From: Paenibacillus sp. FSL H8-0332
GTDB lineage: Bacteria; Bacillota; Bacilli; Paenibacillales; Paenibacillaceae
Length of the DNA stretch: 64,000 nucleotides
Direction of reading: 5' to 3'
NCBI RefSeq assembly: GCF_037963835.1
Contig: NZ_CP150145.1
Span: 3,596,001 to 3,660,000, forward strand
Positions 61,026-64,000 of the stretch are shown here, in pieces. Positions within the stretch are counted from its first letter, which is position 1. Each line of letters begins with the position of its first letter. A program made the position numbers and the translations under genes. Under the pieces are notes generated by a model. It was not told where the DNA came from. It did not search any database and saw nothing but the letters and a program-made list of their open reading frames with translations.

Positions 61026-61802
61026 TCAGCCAAACCGGCCCATAATGTACTCCTGCGTCATCTGGTTCTCGGGGTTCGTGAAGACCTTCTCGGTCTTGTC
61101 GTATTCCACAAGGGAGCCGAGATAGAAGTAGGCGGTGTAGTCCGAGATCCGCGCGGCCTGCTGCATGTTGTGGGTGACAATCACGATGCGCAGCTGCTCC
61201 TTGAGCTCTTTGATCAGCTCTTCCACCTTGCCGGTCGATACCGGGTCAAGTGCCGAAGCCGGCTCATCGAGCAGCAGGATCTGCGGGTTGACCGACAGCG
61301 CCCGGGCGATACACAGACGCTGCTGCTGTCCACCGGAGAGCGCCAGAGCGGAATCCTTCAAGCGGTCTTTGACCTCGTCCCACAAGGCTGCGCGGCGCAG
61401 GCTGCTCTCCACGATTTCATCCAGCGCCTGCTTGCCCTTGATGCCATGATATTTCGGGCCGAAGGCGATATTGTCGTAGATCGATTTATAGAACGGGTTG
61501 GGCTTCTGCCAGACCATGCCGATTTTTTGCCGCAGCTTGATTACATCTGTGCCTGTAGCATTGATATCCACACCGTCAATCCAGATGCTGCCTTTGGTTG
61601 TAGAGCCGGAAATATCGTCATTCATCCGGTTGAGCGACCGCAGGAAGGTAGATTTCCCGCAGCCCGACGGGCCGATCAGCGCGGTTACCGTATTCTGGGC
61701 AAAAGGAAGACTAATCCCCTTCACCGCCTCATACGTGCCATAATAAATACTCAGATCCTCCGTTTGAAATGATTCGCGCACCACTGGTTCCGCTATTCCC
61801 AT
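61026..61802 (-). CDS. pstB: Phosphate ABC transporter ATP-binding protein PstB
   Basis: 258 residues. Walker [20 protein letters not shown] (the LNRMND tail is specific to PstB), Q-loop [14 protein letters not shown], signature [15 protein letters not shown], Walker [13 protein letters not shown], switch His in VTHNMQQA. It hydrolyses ATP to drive high-affinity phosphate uptake with PstA and PstC. Start ATG 61802 has AGGAGGAG upstream. Last gene of the operon. Confidence 0.97.
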   Translation of the reverse strand: MGIAEPVVRESFQTEDLSIYYGTYEAVKGISLPFAQNTVTALIGPSGCGKSTFLRSLNRMNDDISGSTTKGSIWIDGVDINATGTDVIKLRQKIGMVWQKPNPFYKSIYDNIAFGPKYHGIKGKQALDEIVESSLRRAALWDEVKDRLKDSALALSGGQQQRLCIARALSVNPQILLLDEPASALDPVSTGKVEELIKELKEQLRIVIVTHNMQQAARISDYTAYFYLGSLVEYDKTEKVFTNPENQMTQEYIMGRFG

Positions 61803-61899
61803 CTCTTACTCCTCCTAAAAGTTATGATAGCATACTCGCTTCTGACTCTTCTGCGCAAAACTCGCTTCGGAAGCCTATGCCCTCTTGTATCTAACAAGC

Positions 61900-62796
61900 C
61901 TAGCTCATTCTCTTGGATGCAGTAAGCTTGCGGTAGATGAATCTGCCGAAGAAACGGGCAGCCAGATTGAAGATCAATACGGTCAGCACCAGGACGGCTG
62001 AAGCCCCTGCTGCGATCTGCAGCGCATCCGGCGCCAGGCCTTCACTGTTGACCTTCCAGATATGCACCGCCAGCGTCTCCGCCGGACGGAACGGGTTAAG
62101 CGGTGAGGAAGGACTCAGCGGATTCCAGTTGCTGAAGTCCAGGCGCGGGCTGCTCATTCCTGCGGTGAACATCAGCGCGGCCGCTTCACCGAACACGCGG
62201 CCGGCCGACAGGATCGTGCCGGTGATAATAGTCGGCAAGGCTACCGGGAGCAATACCGAGGTAACGATCTTCCACTTGGATAATCCGAGCGCGAAGCCTG
62301 CCTCCTTCTGCTGCTTAGGCACCGTGCGGAAGGCTTGCTCCGTAATACGCACCATCAGCGGAAGGTTGAAGAAGGTTAACGCGAGCGCACCCGAGATCAG
62401 AGAGAACCCGAGATTGAAGGTGTTGACGATCAGCAAGAGACCGAACAGACCCACGATAATCGACGGGAAGGAAGACAATACCTCCACGACCAGACGGATG
62501 AAGTTGGTCAGCTTGCCGGGACGGGCATACTCCGCCATGAAGATTCCGGCACCCAGCCCCAGCGGCACGGTGATGATCAAGGTCAGCACCAGCAGGAACA
62601 AGGAGTTGAATAGCTGCGGCCCGACGCCTCCGCCTGCGCGGATCTTTTGCGGCGCCGAGGTCAGGAAGTCCCAGCTAATATGACTCATGCCGCGGATCAG
62701 GATATACCCGAGTAAGCTAACCAGGATGGCTACAATCAGCAAGGCCAAGGTTACTATAACGGCAGTGGCTACTTTGTCAGCAGTTCTAGGCTTCAA
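61900..62796 (-). CDS. pstA: Phosphate ABC transporter permease PstA
   Basis: 298 residues, six membrane helices. LGLSKWKIVTSVLLPVALPTI is the ATPase-coupling EAA-type loop, with ALTFFNLPLMVRITEQAFRTVPKQQKEAG before it. Overlaps the end of pstC by four bases and is 97 bases upstream of pstB. Partner of PstC in the phosphate channel. Confidence 0.96.
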   Translation of the reverse strand: MKPRTADKVATAVIVTLALLIVAILVSLLGYILIRGMSHISWDFLTSAPQKIRAGGGVGPQLFNSLFLLVLTLIITVPLGLGAGIFMAEYARPGKLTNFIRLVVEVLSSFPSIIVGLFGLLLIVNTFNLGFSLISGALALTFFNLPLMVRITEQAFRTVPKQQKEAGFALGLSKWKIVTSVLLPVALPTIITGTILSAGRVFGEAAALMFTAGMSSPRLDFSNWNPLSPSSPLNPFRPAETLAVHIWKVNSEGLAPDALQIAAGASAVLVLTVLIFNLAARFFGRFIYRKLTASKRMS

Positions 62797-63695
62797 ATTC
62801 TATTTCTCCTTTCGAGCATTCTCACCAGCAGGACGAATACAAAGGTCATCAGCATCAGCACGAGCGCCATACTCCACAGCGCATTGTTCTGCGGTGAACC
62901 CATCGTTGTATTCCCCATACCCAGCGTGATGACACTGGTAAGTGTTGACGCGGACTCGAACAGGGAGTGCGGCACGAACGGCGCGTTACCGATAACCATC
63001 TGCACGGCAAGGGCCTCGCCGAAGGCGCGGGCCATACCAAGCACTACACCCGTCATAATCGCCGGGAAGGTTGTCGGGAGAATGACCCGGGAGATCGTCT
63101 GCCAGCGTGTGGCACCGAGCGCAAAGGATGATTCTTTCAAGTTTTGCGGCAATGAAGCAAGCGCGTCTGCAGCCACGCTGGTAATCGTCGGCAGAATCAT
63201 GACCGACAGCACTAGCGCGCCTGCAGCCACCCCGATGCCCTGTCCGGGCAGCGTATCCCGCAGAAATGGAACAATGACGCTTAAGCCTACGAAGCCGTAG
63301 ACAACGGATGGAATACCTGACAGCAGCTCGATGACCGGCTGCAGCAGTTTTTTACCCCAGCCCGGCACAATCTCTGTCATGAAGAGCGCCGCGCAGATGC
63401 TGAGCGGACTTGCGATAAGTGCAGCCAGCAGGGTGACCAGGAAGGAACCCGAGATGAACGGGAAGGCTCCATAGGATGGCGTGTCTGCTTCAGGCGACCA
63501 CTTCGTGCCGAACAGGAATTCAGAGACCTTGACCTCACCGCTCACGAAGTTGGCAACGCCTTTGGAGGCTACGAAATAGACCATGGATACAATGATGACA
63601 ATGAGCAGCAGCACGCAAAAGGACATATAAATACGTCCGATTAAATTTTCTATATGATGTTTTTCCAGCCGCTTGTTAGTTGGTTGTCCCCTCAA
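62793..63695 (-). CDS. pstC: Phosphate ABC transporter permease PstC
   Basis: 300 residues, six membrane helices. LLSGIPSVVYGFVGL and ALGATRWQTISRVILPTTFPAI are typical PstC/CUT-type loops. TTG start with AGGGAG upstream. A hairpin at 63723-63745 lies between pstS and this gene. Confidence 0.95.
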   Translation of the reverse strand: MRGQPTNKRLEKHHIENLIGRIYMSFCVLLLIVIIVSMVYFVASKGVANFVSGEVKVSEFLFGTKWSPEADTPSYGAFPFISGSFLVTLLAALIASPLSICAALFMTEIVPGWGKKLLQPVIELLSGIPSVVYGFVGLSVIVPFLRDTLPGQGIGVAAGALVLSVMILPTITSVAADALASLPQNLKESSFALGATRWQTISRVILPTTFPAIMTGVVLGMARAFGEALAVQMVIGNAPFVPHSLFESASTLTSVITLGMGNTTMGSPQNNALWSMALVLMLMTFVFVLLVRMLERRNRI

Positions 63696-63722
63696 GATGC
63701 TCCCTCTTTCTAAAGTGAAAAG

Positions 63723-63745
63723 AGAGGCAGAAGATATCCGCCTCT
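63723..63745 (-). terminator. Hairpin between pstS and pstC
   Basis: AGAGGC pairs with GCCTCT, with a short inner pairing, followed on the minus strand by TCTTTTCAC. Such hairpins partly stop transcription so that the binding protein is made in excess over the permeases. Confidence 0.55.
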
Positions 63746-63792
63746 AATCACATTAAAGTTTAAATCCAATCCTCACTGTGAACCGGTGAAGC

Positions 63793-64000
63793 TTATTTAG
63801 GTGTTACTGTACCGGCAACATCACGGGATACCTGCATTTTGGAAGCCGGGATGTAGCCAAGCTCGACCACGTCGCCAGTCTGTACTTCATCCGTCAGGAA
63901 GTAATCCAGGAACGCTTTTACAGTCTCATTAGGTTCACCGTTAGTGTACATGTGCTCGTAAGCCCAAACCGGATATTTACCGGCCACTACGTTGTCAACA
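63793..64000 (-). CDS. pstS: Phosphate-binding protein PstS, 3' end only
   Basis: The visible part is the C-terminal ~68 residues, running off the window end. GKYPVWAYEHMYTNGEPNE and FLDYFLTDEVQTGDVVELGYIPASKMQ are characteristic of PstS C-termini in Gram-positives. The rest, including the expected lipoprotein signal, is outside the window. Confidence 0.9.
   Translation of the reverse strand, partial: VDNVVAGKYPVWAYEHMYTNGEPNETVKAFLDYFLTDEVQTGDVVELGYIPASKMQVSRDVAGTVTPK

Overview
The window looks like chromosome of a Paenibacillus-type Firmicute (inference). Most of it has moderate G+C, with strong AGGAGG-type ribosome sites, some TTG/GTG starts, CcpA-type cre sites, two YesM/YesN sensor-regulator pairs wired to CUT1 sugar importers that lack an ATPase, and many small regulators next to efflux pumps. 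I saw no rRNA, tRNA, CRISPR array, prophage or insertion sequence.

Layout. 1-2300 is clearly more A+T-rich than the rest and carries one SEFIR/TIR-domain protein, probably an acquired defence gene with tandem terminators. 2.3-10.7 kb holds a secreted beta-propeller protein, a LysR regulator divergent from a YeiH-type exporter, a heterodimeric ABC exporter controlled by a divergent MerR regulator through a textbook 19-bp-spacer promoter, and an NlpC/P60 hydrolase. 10.8-26.1 kb is a mosaic of short units: GH2 glycosidase/AraC, TetR/quinone oxidoreductase, a YtrA-type GntR/ABC operon with a 25-bp operator, an aspartoacylase-like enzyme, a C45 acyltransferase-like hydrolase, GrpB, glutamate racemase, GNAT and DUF proteins, and several microproteins.

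26.1-46.5 kb is the most organised part. Two sugar-uptake operons with the same gene order (binding lipoprotein, two permeases, YesM-like kinase, YesN-like regulator) flank a compact three-gene module: a TerB-N/TerB-C protein, a BrxD-like P-loop ATPase and an Lhr-like DEVH helicase. That module resembles parts of BREX type 2 and of the Ter-linked DNA-processing systems, but it stands alone here without methylase or PglZ. It is the best candidate for an under-described system in this window.

46.7-64 kb has an MFS transporter, a DUF1836 protein, a CorC/HlyC-type CBS protein, a KtrB/TrkH potassium channel subunit, tandem M29 aminopeptidases, an AlkZ-related protein, an A-type Fe-S carrier, an MFS pump divergent from a SufR-like cysteine-rich regulator across two matching 19-bp operators, a TetR/MBL-hydrolase pair with its own operator, and the phosphate operon pstSCAB (pstS cut by the window end).

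Non-coding points of interest: a modular dispersed repeat in two copies (13.6 and 33.0 kb), a structured element plus orphan terminator at 20.7 kb, two cre-like sites before the two sugar-binding protein genes, and a long hairpin between one binding protein gene and its permeases. Start codons were moved from the longest reading frame wherever a ribosome site decided it.
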